64,000 nt of DNA from Thiodubiliella sp900128405 (GTDB taxonomy: Bacteria; Pseudomonadota; Gammaproteobacteria; PS1; Pseudothioglobaceae). The notes under the pieces were generated by a model. The model worked only from the letters and a program-made list of their open reading frames with translations, had not been told where the DNA came from and ran no database searches. The position numbers and the translations under genes are program-made. This document shows positions 46,024 through 55,726 of the stretch, one piece after another (the stretch's first letter is position 1; each line of letters begins with the position of its first letter). The stretch lies in NCBI GenBank assembly GCA_963682085.1, contig OY821614.1:620001-684000 (forward strand). Reading direction: 5' to 3'.

Positions 46024-46362
46024 TTATTTTGTTTTAACGAATGGCTTTTGATTGTAGTTATTGTTGTATGGATTATAACCATAACCATTACGGTTGTTGT
46101 AACGATTGTTATAACGGTTATTGCCACCCCAGCCGTTATTATTGTCACTAAATTCATCCATCATATTTGACATTTCTTCAGAATACCAACGAGGATCCCA
46201 ATAATCATAAGGGTTGAAAGAAAAAATACCATTGTCTTGTTGGTAGCCATAATTGTTATAACCATTATAGTTATTATTACTCCACGGCATATTGTCATTA
46301 CCCCAAAAGGCATTGGCATTTAAAGTAAACGCCAATAATGCGATTGTTAAAATCTTCTTCAT
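46024..46362 (-). CDS. Secreted Asn/Gly/Tyr-rich protein, sulfur-globule-protein-like
   Basis: This 112-residue protein has a cleavable signal (MKKILTIALLAFTLNANA) followed by a low-complexity mature part rich in Asn, Gly, Tyr and Trp (YNGYNNYGYQQDNG; RYNNRYNNRNGYGYN) with a central less repetitive segment, PYDYWDPRWYSEEMSNMMDEF. Such composition is typical of proteins that coat periplasmic sulfur globules in sulfur oxidisers. A good ribosome site precedes the ATG, and it has its own terminator, so it is probably monocistronic and well expressed. Other Gly/Tyr-rich surface proteins are the alternative. Confidence 0.65.
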   Translation of the reverse strand: MKKILTIALLAFTLNANAFWGNDNMPWSNNNYNGYNNYGYQQDNGIFSFNPYDYWDPRWYSEEMSNMMDEFSDNNNGWGGNNRYNNRYNNRNGYGYNPYNNNYNQKPFVKTK

Positions 46363-46384
46363 AGTTATTTCTCCGTTTAATAAA

Positions 46385-46433
46385 GGCCTTTGTATGAATA
46401 GGAATGATTAGCAAAATTCAATTTTTTCCAACT
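46385..46433 (-). repeat. Dispersed repeat (CCTTTGTAT family), copy 1
   Basis: Reads CCTTTGTATGAATAGGAATG, then GATTAGCAAAATTCAATTTTTT on the plus strand. This matches the reverse complement of the copy at 50319-50370. It lies upstream of metH. Confidence 0.7.
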
Positions 46434-46580
46434 TAGTTTTTTTAAAACCTTGTTTTGCATAGGGTTTTTAAAAATTCCCAAGTAGATAGAAAGTGAACTA
46501 TTGATACAAAAGTCTTTAAATGATAAAGTTGATAATTATAACAGGTTATCTTTACACTTTGTGATTGTATAATACCTCAA

Positions 46581-49500
46581 ATGAATACACAGCAATTATT
46601 ACAGTCTCTTTTGCAGCAACGAATCTTAGTGTTAGACGGTGCTATGGGGACGATGATTCAAAAATACAAACTGAGTGAAGAAGATTATCGAGGCGAGCGC
46701 TTTAAAGATTATTCCATTTTGATTCAGGGAAATAACGATTTGTTGTCGCTAACGCAACCAGACATTATTAAAGACATTCACAAATCCTATCTTGAGGTTG
46801 GCAGTGATATTATTGAAACCAACACTTTTAATGCTACACGCACTTCTATGGCAGATTATAAAATGCAAGATTTGGCGTATGAAATTAATGTTGTTAGTGC
46901 CAAACTTGCCCGTGAGGCTTGTGATGAATTTTCAACAAAAAATAAGCCTCGCTTCGTTGCAGGCGTGCTGGGTCCTACCTCTAAAACCTGCTCGCTTTCC
47001 CCTGATGTAAACGACCCAGGTTTTAGAAACATTAGTTTTGATGAGTTGGTCGAAGTTTATATGCAATCAACTCGTGGTTTGATTGAAGGCGGTTCGGACA
47101 TTATTTTAATTGAAACCATCTTTGATACTCTCAACGCTAAAGCCGCTATTTTTGCCGTTGAGCAAGTCTTTGAAGACGATGATATTAAATTGCCTATTAT
47201 GATTTCAGGCACTATTACCGATGCCTCTGGCCGCACTCTTTCAGGGCAAATGACCGAGGCTTTTTACAATTCACTTCGTCACGCCAACCCTATTTCCATT
47301 GGTCTTAATTGTGCATTGGGGCCTGATTTATTACGCCAATATGTGGCAGAACTGTCCCGTGTGGCAAATTGCTTCGTTTCAGCCCATCCTAATGCAGGTT
47401 TACCAAATGAATTTGGAGAGTATGACTTAGAGGCGTTGGAAATGAGTGAGCAAGTCAGTGAATGGGCAGAATCTGGCTTAGTCAATATTCTAGGCGGTTG
47501 TTGCGGTTCTACACCCGAACACATTAAAGCGATTGCCGATAAAATTACAAACACTACCCCTAGAAAAATCCCTAATATTAAGCCCGCATTGCGTTTATCA
47601 GGCTTAGAGCCGTTTAATGTGGATGAAAATTCCTTATTTGTGAATGTTGGCGAACGAGCCAATGTAACGGGTTCTGCCAAGTTTAAGCGCTTAATTCTAA
47701 ATGAAGAATTTGAAGAGGCACTGGATATTTGTCGTGCCCAAGTAGAAGATGGTGCCCAAGTGGTTGATATCAATATGGATGAAGGTATGCTTGACGGCAA
47801 AGCCGCCATGATTCGTTTTGTCAATCTTATTGCTTCAGAGCCAGATATTTCCAAAGTTCCACTTATGATTGACTCATCCAAATGGGAAATTATCGAAGCA
47901 GGGCTTAAATGCACACAAGGCAAACCTATCGTCAACTCTATCTCGCTCAAAGAAGGTAAAGACAATTTTATTAAAGTCGCCAAATTGTGCAAACGCTACG
48001 GTGCTGCCATTATTGTCATGGCATTTGACGAAGCAGGTCAAGCAGACACCCAAGAACGCAAAATTGAAATTTGCACCACCGCCTACAATATCTTAGTCAA
48101 TGAATTAAACTTTCCAGCAGAAGATATTATTTTTGACCCCAACATCTTTGCCGTTGCCACAGGTATAAAAGAACACAACAACTACGGCGTGGATTTTATC
48201 GAAGCCACACGCAAAATTACCAGCACCCTACCCCATGTCAATATCTCGGGTGGCGTTTCAAATGTTTCATTTTCCTTTAGAGGCAACAACCCCGTGCGTG
48301 AAGCAATTCACTCGGTATTTTTATACCACGCCATTAAGGCTGGTATGGGCATGGGCATTGTCAACGCTGGGCAATTAGTGGTGTATGACGACATTAATCC
48401 CAAACTTAAAAAAGCTGTTGAAGCCGTTGTCTTGAATACCGACCCAGACGCAGGCGAACACCTCGTCAATATTGCTGCTGAATTTTCAGGCACAATAGAA
48501 AAAACAGACAACAAAAAAGACCTAGAATGGCGTACATGGATAGTAGAAAAACGCTTAGAACACGCCCTAGTCAAAGGCATTACTAAATTCATTGACGAAG
48601 ACACCCAAGAAGCACTTGAGAAACTGGGTCGCCCTATTCTCGTCATTGAAGGTCCGCTAATGAGCGGTATGAATGTTGTAGGTGATTTGTTTGGTGCTGG
48701 AAAAATGTTCCTCCCCCAAGTGGTTAAATCTGCCCGTGTAATGAAAAAATCCGTAGCTTATCTTGACCCTTTTTTAGAAGCTGAAAAACAAGATTGTGCC
48801 CCTACTTCACAAGGAAAAATCCTTATGGCAACCGTTAAAGGTGATGTTCACGACATTGGCAAAAACATCGTTGGCGTGGTGTTATCTTGCAACAACTATG
48901 AAATTATTGACTTAGGTGTAATGGTGCCTACCGAAACCATTCTAACAACCGCAAAAAAAGAAAAAGTTGATATTATCGGACTGTCAGGACTCATTACCCC
49001 CTCACTTGATGAAATGGTATTTGTCGCCAAAGAAATGACTCGCCAAGGCTTCACCCTCCCCCTGCTAATTGGCGGTGCTACCACTTCCAAAGCCCATACC
49101 GCCGTCAAAATTGAACCTGAATACGACCAAGGTGTATTTTATGTTCAAGATGCCTCTAAAGCCGTTGGCGTAGTCTCCAGCCTCCTATCAAGCACTTTAA
49201 AACCTCAACTCCTAGCAAACACCAACGCTGAATACGAGCAAGTGCGTCAACGCCGTGCCAACAAAGGCAAAAGCAAACTCATTTCGTTAGAACAAGCACG
49301 CAAAAACAAACCAAAAATCAATTTTAATACCATTACCAAACCTAAGCAGCTCGGCATCCAAGTTTTTAAAAACTACGACTTAGCCGAAATTTTCAAATTT
49401 ATTGACTGGGTGCCCTTTTTCCGAACTTGGGAACTGGCAGGCAAATTCCCTGACATTCTAACTGATGAAATCGTTGGTGAATCCGCCACCGCCCTATTTG

Positions 49501-50234
49501 ACGACGCTAAAGCTATGTTTAAAAAAGTCATCGACCAAAAATTACTCCAGGCCAACGCCGTCATTGGTATTTTCCCCGCCAACAGCATCAATGAAGATAT
49601 TGAACTCTACAATGAAAATGGCGAAATACTCATAACCCTCAATCACCTACGCCAACAACTCAACAAAAAAGGCAACACCCCGAACTTCTGCCTCAGTGAC
49701 TTCATCGCCCCAAAAGACAGTAATACCACTGATTATATGGGTGCATTTGCCATCACCGCTGGCATCAATATTGACCCATTAGTGGCAGCCTTTGAAGCCG
49801 ATCACGATGATTACAATTCAATCATGATCAAAGCCGTCGCCGACCGCCTAGCCGAAGCCTTTACCGAGCTCATGCACTTCAAACTTCGCACCGAACTCTG
49901 GGGCTACAGCACCGAAACTTTTGATAACAACCAGCTCATTCAAGAGCAATTCGATGGCATTCGCCCCGCCCCCGGATACCCCTGCTGCCCCGAACACAGC
50001 GAAAAAGAAAAACTGTGGGACCTGCTCAATGTAGAAAAAAATATCAACATGACCCTTACCAGTTCCTATGCCATGCTCCCTACCGCTTCCGTCAGTGGCT
50101 GGTATTTTGCCAACCCCGATGCCAAATACTTCGGTGTTGCCAAAATCAACCAAGCCCAACTAGACAATTATGCCAAGCGCAAAGGTGTGTCAATAGAACA
50201 GGCTGAAAGATTGCTTTCACCTAATTTAGAGTAA
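46581..50234 (+). CDS. metH: Cobalamin-dependent methionine synthase
   Basis: This 1217-residue enzyme transfers a methyl group from methyltetrahydrofolate via cobalamin to homocysteine. Domains in order: homocysteine-binding with zinc site GGCCGS, pterin-binding (VNVGERANVTGSAKF), the cobalamin cap and Rossmann domain with GDVHDIGKN (lower-ligand His757), and a C-terminal AdoMet-dependent reactivation domain (RPAPGYPCCPEHSEK). Length is close to E. coli MetH (1227). The 3' half uses more C-rich codons than the 5' half. No cobalamin riboswitch is evident in the 218 bp upstream. The gene appears monocistronic. Confidence 0.96.
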   Translation: MNTQQLLQSLLQQRILVLDGAMGTMIQKYKLSEEDYRGERFKDYSILIQGNNDLLSLTQPDIIKDIHKSYLEVGSDIIETNTFNATRTSMADYKMQDLAYEINVVSAKLAREACDEFSTKNKPRFVAGVLGPTSKTCSLSPDVNDPGFRNISFDELVEVYMQSTRGLIEGGSDIILIETIFDTLNAKAAIFAVEQVFEDDDIKLPIMISGTITDASGRTLSGQMTEAFYNSLRHANPISIGLNCALGPDLLRQYVAELSRVANCFVSAHPNAGLPNEFGEYDLEALEMSEQVSEWAESGLVNILGGCCGSTPEHIKAIADKITNTTPRKIPNIKPALRLSGLEPFNVDENSLFVNVGERANVTGSAKFKRLILNEEFEEALDICRAQVEDGAQVVDINMDEGMLDGKAAMIRFVNLIASEPDISKVPLMIDSSKWEIIEAGLKCTQGKPIVNSISLKEGKDNFIKVAKLCKRYGAAIIVMAFDEAGQADTQERKIEICTTAYNILVNELNFPAEDIIFDPNIFAVATGIKEHNNYGVDFIEATRKITSTLPHVNISGGVSNVSFSFRGNNPVREAIHSVFLYHAIKAGMGMGIVNAGQLVVYDDINPKLKKAVEAVVLNTDPDAGEHLVNIAAEFSGTIEKTDNKKDLEWRTWIVEKRLEHALVKGITKFIDEDTQEALEKLGRPILVIEGPLMSGMNVVGDLFGAGKMFLPQVVKSARVMKKSVAYLDPFLEAEKQDCAPTSQGKILMATVKGDVHDIGKNIVGVVLSCNNYEIIDLGVMVPTETILTTAKKEKVDIIGLSGLITPSLDEMVFVAKEMTRQGFTLPLLIGGATTSKAHTAVKIEPEYDQGVFYVQDASKAVGVVSSLLSSTLKPQLLANTNAEYEQVRQRRANKGKSKLISLEQARKNKPKINFNTITKPKQLGIQVFKNYDLAEIFKFIDWVPFFRTWELAGKFPDILTDEIVGESATALFDDAKAMFKKVIDQKLLQANAVIGIFPANSINEDIELYNENGEILITLNHLRQQLNKKGNTPNFCLSDFIAPKDSNTTDYMGAFAITAGINIDPLVAAFEADHDDYNSIMIKAVADRLAEAFTELMHFKLRTELWGYSTETFDNNQLIQEQFDGIRPAPGYPCCPEHSEKEKLWDLLNVEKNINMTLTSSYAMLPTASVSGWYFANPDAKYFGVAKINQAQLDNYAKRKGVSIEQAERLLSPNLE

Positions 50235-50318
50235 TTTTTTATTTTTTTATGTAACATAACGACTGAATTAAAAATCCAGTGATAAATATATATTTTATAG
50301 GACAGAGTTTAAAAAAAT

Positions 50319-50370
50319 ACCAATTTGATAAAAATTGAATTCTGCTAATCATCCATATTTATACAAAGGT
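50319..50370 (+). repeat. Dispersed repeat (CCTTTGTAT family), copy 2
   Basis: Begins ACCAATTTGATAAAAATTG and ends ATATTTATACAAAGGT. It lies between metH and the deaminase-fold gene. Confidence 0.75.
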
Positions 50371-50451
50371 TTCTATAAAAGTAAATAAAATGGGTAAGGG
50401 TGTTTTTTTCCACCCCTAAAAATAAACTACAAATAATAAGGCAATTAAGTT

Positions 50452-51693
50452 ATGTGCAATAAAAAATCAATTATAAATAACGCCAATGAAGCAGCTTCAA
50501 CTGTTTTGTTTCAAGCAATGATAGCCGCTAATCAAGGCACTTTTGCAGTAGGTGGATGTATTATCGAAAATAGTAGTGGACGGATAATCAAGGCCATGCA
50601 CAACAATGCATTAAAGCCTCTGTCTACTACAAATAAAATCTTTACTCTTGACCCAACTGCTCACGGAGAACGCCAATTGGTTTCTTGGTATTATGCCAAT
50701 AAAACTTCATTATCACTCCCAGAGCCAAAAGAATTAACTGTTGTAACAACTCTTGATCCTTGTGCTATGTGTGCGGGAACATTATTAACTGCTGGTTTTA
50801 ATGTTGCAGTTGTGGCGATTGACGATTTGGCTGGTATTAATTACAATAAATCATTCTTATTTAAGGATTTACCTTCAAATCTTCAAAATTTGGCTAAGTC
50901 AAAATTTGGCTATTATGCATGCGGATATAAGGATCAAGATTTGTCTATTTATGTTAGAGAATATGTAGGTGGGACTGATGTAGCATTTAGCAATTCCGTT
51001 GTCAGTGCAGAAAACCTAATGGGGTGCAGTAGTATTTTTCAGTCCAGTGTAAATGCAGTCCGTAATAATAGTTCGGATTCTGGATTAAAACCAAGTTTAC
51101 TTTCCAACCCTGCAAACCTCCCTGATGATTCGCTGATTAAAACATTATTTAGAAAAGTTTACCCTGAGGCGTTTAAATTAAGCATACCCAATAACCGACT
51201 TCCAAATACAGACCTATATAATCTTCTCGTTAAGATTAAAAATTCAGTGCCAGATGCAAAAAATGCTGTAGCATTCCTCGATCCATTTGGCAATGTTGTT
51301 CTTTGTTTTGCTGACACTTTTGGAGTGAGTCCTGTGCAAACCGCCTTCATGAATGTAACTCAGTCCTATGCAAAAATACGCTATGAATTAATGAATGATA
51401 AGGAAATATACGAAAAGACAGTAAAAACATTAACCCATCCTAAATACGGAACTTTTGTATTTCTAAATGCCCCCAATCCAGCCGATCCAGCTACTGTAAT
51501 GATGTTAGGTGCGTATGGATCCACGCTTGAAGGGCCAGTTCCCCAGATATTTCCAGCAAATCTTCAATACTACAATCATCCCGAAGAAGGAACAATAGAA
51601 GAACTTTCTTCTTTGATTATGAATTTCCCACCTTTTTATACTCAATTAGCACAATTATCAATAATGCAGACAGCCACTAGTCCAAATAAATAG
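50452..51693 (+). CDS. Deaminase-fold protein with unknown C-terminal domain
   Basis: This 413-residue protein has a cytidine-deaminase-like domain in the N-terminal ~150 residues: zinc His71 and catalytic Glu73 (TAHGERQL), then Cys104 and Cys107 (LDPCAMCAGT). This is the arrangement of the CMP/dCMP/TadA and guanine deaminase superfamily. The remaining ~240 residues match no domain I know; segments such as NAVAFLDPFGNVVLCFADTF and YGTFVFLNAPNPADPATVMM suggest a second folded domain. There is no signal peptide. Single-domain deaminases are usually 150-180 residues, so this is more than twice the normal size. Substrate is unknown: a free base, nucleotide or RNA are all possible. It stands alone, flanked by dispersed repeats on both sides, suggesting acquisition. 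Confidence 0.75.
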   Translation: MCNKKSIINNANEAASTVLFQAMIAANQGTFAVGGCIIENSSGRIIKAMHNNALKPLSTTNKIFTLDPTAHGERQLVSWYYANKTSLSLPEPKELTVVTTLDPCAMCAGTLLTAGFNVAVVAIDDLAGINYNKSFLFKDLPSNLQNLAKSKFGYYACGYKDQDLSIYVREYVGGTDVAFSNSVVSAENLMGCSSIFQSSVNAVRNNSSDSGLKPSLLSNPANLPDDSLIKTLFRKVYPEAFKLSIPNNRLPNTDLYNLLVKIKNSVPDAKNAVAFLDPFGNVVLCFADTFGVSPVQTAFMNVTQSYAKIRYELMNDKEIYEKTVKTLTHPKYGTFVFLNAPNPADPATVMMLGAYGSTLEGPVPQIFPANLQYYNHPEEGTIEELSSLIMNFPPFYTQLAQLSIMQTATSPNK

Positions 51694-51725
51694 TTAAGAA
51701 TAAGACCTTAGTGTAAATATAAATG

Positions 51726-51780
51726 GATAAAATTCAATTTTTTGCTAAATTGGTAAAAAGTGAATTCTATACAAAGGTTT
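51726..51780 (+). repeat. Dispersed repeat (CCTTTGTAT family), copy 3
   Basis: Contains AATTCAATTTTTTGCTAAATT and ends GAATTCTATACAAAGGT. The end matches copy 2, the internal part is rearranged. It lies after the deaminase-fold gene. Confidence 0.6.
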
Positions 51781-51800
51781 TAAACAATTTTTTTTTGCTA

Positions 51801-51977
51801 TCAAACCCCTTCAATTAAATAAGATAAACTGGCTAACATCAAATAAACAACACTGGTAGTAACAAGCATAGTGGCAATAACCTTGGTGAGTGCTAGGTTA
51901 TTTCCCAAAATGCGATTATTTATTAGCCAAATGATGTAACTAAGTATAAAAACAACAATAAGTATTCTGATAATCAT
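51801..51977 (-). CDS. Small 58-residue membrane protein downstream of uvrC
   Basis: The frame MIIRILIVVFILSYIIWLIN continues to a TGA at 51801-51803. It encodes two hydrophobic helices (about 2-18 and 33-54) joined by a short polar loop (NRILGNNLALTK), as expected of a small inner-membrane protein. It starts 3 bp after the uvrC stop on the same strand, so it is probably co-transcribed. No family is recognised and its role is unknown. Confidence 0.65.
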   Translation of the reverse strand: MIIRILIVVFILSYIIWLINNRILGNNLALTKVIATMLVTTSVVYLMLASLSYLIEGV

Positions 51978-51980
51978 ATT

Positions 51981-53765
51981 TTATTTTTTTAATTTTTCTG
52001 CTATTTTATCCGCTAATGCTTGCGAGATACCTTCTACTTTTGCGATTTCATCACGGCTGGCTTTTTGCACTTCTTGTAAGCCACCAAAATAATTAAGCAA
52101 TGCAGTTCGGCGTAATTTTCCTACGCCTGAGATGCCTTCAAGTATTGATGTGGTGCGTTTTTTTCCACGCTTCTGTCGATGATTTTTGATGGCAAAACGG
52201 TGTGATTCATCACGAATATGGTTAACCAACATTAGTGCTTGGTCGTGTGGCAGCAGGTTGATTTTTTGCGTTTTGCCGTCTTTGACCATAATTAAAGTTT
52301 CTAATCCTGCTTTTCTGCCCTCACCCTTTGCCACACCGACCAGTTGAATAGACTCAATGCCAATTGAATCCATTACCATAATCGCTTGGTTTAGTTGCCC
52401 CAAGCCACCATCAATAAAAACCACATCGGGTAGTATTTTTTGCTCTTTTAATAAGCGTGAATAACGCCTAAAAACTGCCTGATTCATCGCTGCATAATCA
52501 TCACCGGGGGTAATGTTGTTGATATTGAATTGACGATATTGCTTAACTCTTGGCAGTCCTTTTTCAAACACTACACAAGAAGCAACTGTTGCCTCACCCA
52601 TAGTGTGGCTAATATCAAAACATTCCATAGTATTTGGTAGCGTTTTAAGGTCAAGTGTTCTTTGCAATTGCTGAAGTTGTGTGCGTTTGGTGAATTTTGA
52701 AATCAGGTGTTGCTTTAGGTTTTCTTTTGCAGTAAGTGCGGCAATTTTTAAAAAATGACGCTTGTCTTTTTGTGGTGCATCAATAATTTGTGTGGACAAT
52801 GCTGAGGCAATGATTTTTTTGTCTACTAATTTGTTACTCAACAGAAGTTGCTTTGGCGTGTCTTTACCTAAATAATACAGTGGCAGAAAGGCCGATAAAA
52901 CCACTTCAGCCTCTTTACCGTTAGCATGTTGTGGAAAAATACATTCTTGACCAATTTGCTTGCCTGAACGCACGAATAATATCTCAACAGCATGGGTGCC
53001 ACCTTGAGTAGCGATGCTAATCACATCCATATTGCCCATTGTTTGGGAACTGTGTTGCTCCTGAATGGTGCGTAGACCAATCATTTGGTCACGCAAATGG
53101 GCGGCCAATTCAAAATCTTGGCTTTTAGATGCATTTTGCATTTTTTGTGAGATGTTGTCTAAGGTTTGTGCGCCTTTTCCTGATAGAAATAATCTCATCA
53201 TCTTAACATCTTGCCTATAATCTTCATCGCTAATTTTATTAACACAAGGTGCACTACAAAGCCCAATTTGATATTCCAAACAGGGTCGCGACCTTGAGCG
53301 ATAAGTAGCGTTAGCACACTGTCTTACTTTAAAAATTTGCTTCAATAAAGTAAGTGAATTACGCACCACATGTGCTGACGGATAAGGGCCAAAATATTGG
53401 TATTTTTCATTTTTAGTGCCTCGATAAAAACCCACACGCGGGTGCTTGTCATTGCTAACACAAATATAAGGATAACTCTTAGCATCTTTAAGCAAAATGT
53501 TATATCTGGGTTTGTGCTGTTTAATCAGTTCATTTTCCAATAACAATGCCTGTGTTTCAGTATCGGTAATCACCACATCAAAATTTTGAATATTAATAAC
53601 CAATACTCTGGTTTTGTCGTCTTGATGGGTTTTGGAAAAATAACTAGACACGCGTTTCTTTAAGTTTTTTGCTTTACCCACATAAATCACTAGCCCCTGT
53701 TTATCAAGCATTTGATAAACACCCGGTTGAGTTGTTAAATTTTTTAGTTTTTCTTTAATTAGCAT
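51981..53765 (-). CDS. uvrC: Excinuclease ABC subunit C
   Basis: This 594-residue nuclease makes the two incisions of nucleotide excision repair. The N-terminal GIY-YIG domain reads GVYQMLDKQGLVIYVGKAKN, near residues 15-34. A UVR motif that contacts UvrB lies near residue 210 (FELAAHLRDQM). The RNase H-like domain has CFDISHTMGE and VFIDGGLGQL. The C-terminus has two helix-hairpin-helix motifs (LEGISGVGKLRR; VEGISQALADKIAE). It is divergent from mlaC, with 51 bp between starts. Confidence 0.95.
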   Translation of the reverse strand: MLIKEKLKNLTTQPGVYQMLDKQGLVIYVGKAKNLKKRVSSYFSKTHQDDKTRVLVINIQNFDVVITDTETQALLLENELIKQHKPRYNILLKDAKSYPYICVSNDKHPRVGFYRGTKNEKYQYFGPYPSAHVVRNSLTLLKQIFKVRQCANATYRSRSRPCLEYQIGLCSAPCVNKISDEDYRQDVKMMRLFLSGKGAQTLDNISQKMQNASKSQDFELAAHLRDQMIGLRTIQEQHSSQTMGNMDVISIATQGGTHAVEILFVRSGKQIGQECIFPQHANGKEAEVVLSAFLPLYYLGKDTPKQLLLSNKLVDKKIIASALSTQIIDAPQKDKRHFLKIAALTAKENLKQHLISKFTKRTQLQQLQRTLDLKTLPNTMECFDISHTMGEATVASCVVFEKGLPRVKQYRQFNINNITPGDDYAAMNQAVFRRYSRLLKEQKILPDVVFIDGGLGQLNQAIMVMDSIGIESIQLVGVAKGEGRKAGLETLIMVKDGKTQKINLLPHDQALMLVNHIRDESHRFAIKNHRQKRGKKRTTSILEGISGVGKLRRTALLNYFGGLQEVQKASRDEIAKVEGISQALADKIAEKLKK

Positions 53766-53816
53766 CTATACAAAAAAGGTAAAATCAATATTTTTATTAT
53801 TCTATGAACTTTTGAT

Positions 53817-54461
53817 ATGAAAAATACGGTTAAAACATTGTTTATTATATTGTCTATTTTGATTACTGGTGCAACTTTAGCAGTAGAGCGTAATGTTGCA
53901 CCGTATTCAAAGGCTATCAACTCACCAGATGTCGTTGCACTCGACATTATGACAAACGCTTTGTCATCACTGAAAAAACTTAGAAAAAAAAATCAAGTTA
54001 CCTCTGAAAATATTGAAGCACTTATTGAGACTAAACTATTGCCTCATATTGCAATAGATGTGGCAATGCGTTTAACGCTAGAAAAATATTGGGATGGCTT
54101 TAATAGCCAACAAAAGAAGGCTTTTCAGCAATATATTACTGCATCTTTAATCAATGATTACGCAGGTATTTTAAGCACTTATAAACAACTTGATGATATT
54201 AAAATTTCCACCCACCCAAAGATAAAGCGTAAAGGTAATAAAGCCATTGTTAAATTATTTATTGCCTTTAATGACAGTCAAACCCCCCTTAAAATTACTT
54301 TAAAAATGATTCGCTCAAGCCATTGGCGTGTATATGACTTGGTATTTTCAGGTGTAAGCCTGATTAAGAACTATAAAGCACAATTTAATTCACATATTAA
54401 ACGCAAAGGTATGGACAGTTTGATTAAAAAAATCAACAAAAAAATAAAAAACAATGTATAA
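53817..54461 (+). CDS. mlaC: Periplasmic phospholipid-binding protein MlaC
   Basis: This 214-residue protein has a signal peptide (MKNTVKTLFIILSILITGAT, then LA|V). The mature domain carries MlaC features: LLPHIAIDVAMRL, KAFQQYITASLINDYAGIL, and HWRVYDLVFSGVSLIKNYKA. It shuttles phospholipids between the outer-membrane MlaA complex and the inner-membrane MlaFEDB transporter. The other mla genes are not here. It overlaps murA by 8 bp, the remnant of the common mla-murA gene order. Confidence 0.9.
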   Translation: MKNTVKTLFIILSILITGATLAVERNVAPYSKAINSPDVVALDIMTNALSSLKKLRKKNQVTSENIEALIETKLLPHIAIDVAMRLTLEKYWDGFNSQQKKAFQQYITASLINDYAGILSTYKQLDDIKISTHPKIKRKGNKAIVKLFIAFNDSQTPLKITLKMIRSSHWRVYDLVFSGVSLIKNYKAQFNSHIKRKGMDSLIKKINKKIKNNV

Positions 54462-55713
54462 ACTCGTTATTCAGGGTGGCAAACCTTTGCAAGGCACTAT
54501 AAAAGCATCTGGGTCTAAAAATTCTTCACTGCCTATTTTGTTTGCCTCTATTCTAGCAGACGGTCCCATTACACTCCATAATGCACCACAACTCAGTGAT
54601 GTATCTACTGCATTAAGATTATTAATGAGTATGGGTGCTGAGTTTATCCTTGAGTCTGATTCTTCATTATTTTTGGATGCATCAAAACTCAACCATTTGG
54701 TTGCCGACTACAATTTAGTTAAAACGATGCGTGCGGCAATTTTAGTACTTGGACCAATGCTAACAAAATATGGAAAAGCCAAAGTATCGCTACCTGGCGG
54801 TTGTGCAATTGGCACTCGCCCTGTTAACCTTCATCTAAAAGCCTTAGAGGAATTGGGTGCTACCATTGAAGTTAAAAATGGCTATATTTATGCGGAAGCT
54901 GAAAACTTAGTTGGGGCTGATATTTATTTTGACCAAGTTTCTGTTACTGCCACAGAAAATGTCATCATGGCAGCGACTTTGGCACAAGGCACCACCACAA
55001 TCAATAACGCTGCACAAGAGCCAGAGATTTCCGATTTGTCCTATTGTTTAAATAAAATGGGTGCAAAAATTAGTGGTATTGGCACTTCTGTTATCGTGGT
55101 TGAAGGGGTGAAAAAATTAAACGGTGTGCAATATTCAGTCTGCTCAGACCGCATTGAAGTTGCCACTTATTTAGTGGCTGCTGCCATTACTGGTGGCTCT
55201 ATCACCGTTAAAAATACCAACCCAAAAGCAATGCGTTCAGTGCTGGGGAAATTAATTGAAACAGGGGCGGATATTAAAACCAGCAGTCAATCAATTACAT
55301 TAAATATGAATGGCAAACAAGCAAAAGCCGTTAACATAAAAACTGGCACTTACCCCAATTTTCCAACTGATATGCAAGCACAATTTACAGCATTAAATAC
55401 GATTGCAAAAGGTCATAGTAGCATTACTGAGAACATCTTTGAAAACCGTTTTATGCACATTCCCGAGTTAATACGCATGGGTGCTAATCTGACCTTGGAA
55501 GGCAATACAGTGATTTGTAAAGGCGTAAAATCACTTACTGGCACACATTTAATGGCGACTGATTTAAGAGCCTCAGCATCCTTGGTATTAGCAGGATTAG
55601 CCGCCAAAGGCACAACCACGATTGAGCGAGTCTATCATCTTGACCGTGGCTATGAAACCATTGAAGAAAAACTAAAATTATTGGGTGCTAATATTGAAAG
55701 AGTCCAAGATTAA
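54454..55713 (+). CDS. murA: UDP-N-acetylglucosamine 1-carboxyvinyltransferase
   Basis: This 419-residue enzyme catalyses the first committed step of peptidoglycan synthesis: transfer of enolpyruvate from PEP to UDP-GlcNAc. Lys22 and Asn23 (GSKNSSLP) and active-site Cys117 (LPGGCAIGTRPVNLHL) are present. The Cys is the residue alkylated by fosfomycin in sensitive enzymes. Length is standard. It is translationally coupled to mlaC and followed 13 bp later by hisG. Confidence 0.97.
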   Translation: MYKLVIQGGKPLQGTIKASGSKNSSLPILFASILADGPITLHNAPQLSDVSTALRLLMSMGAEFILESDSSLFLDASKLNHLVADYNLVKTMRAAILVLGPMLTKYGKAKVSLPGGCAIGTRPVNLHLKALEELGATIEVKNGYIYAEAENLVGADIYFDQVSVTATENVIMAATLAQGTTTINNAAQEPEISDLSYCLNKMGAKISGIGTSVIVVEGVKKLNGVQYSVCSDRIEVATYLVAAAITGGSITVKNTNPKAMRSVLGKLIETGADIKTSSQSITLNMNGKQAKAVNIKTGTYPNFPTDMQAQFTALNTIAKGHSSITENIFENRFMHIPELIRMGANLTLEGNTVICKGVKSLTGTHLMATDLRASASLVLAGLAAKGTTTIERVYHLDRGYETIEEKLKLLGANIERVQD

Positions 55714-55726
55714 TTAAAGGTATATT

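Noticed and set aside
46381..46580. Cobalamin riboswitch upstream of metH
   Set aside because: No B12-box-like sequence or extended fold could be recognised in the 218 bp.
47279..47992. 237-codon minus-strand frame inside metH
   Set aside because: Complete shadow of a strongly conserved gene.
50390..50420. GGGTG/CACCC hairpin considered as metH terminator
   Set aside because: Stem of five pairs, T run lies in the loop rather than after the stem, and it is 160 bp from the stop.
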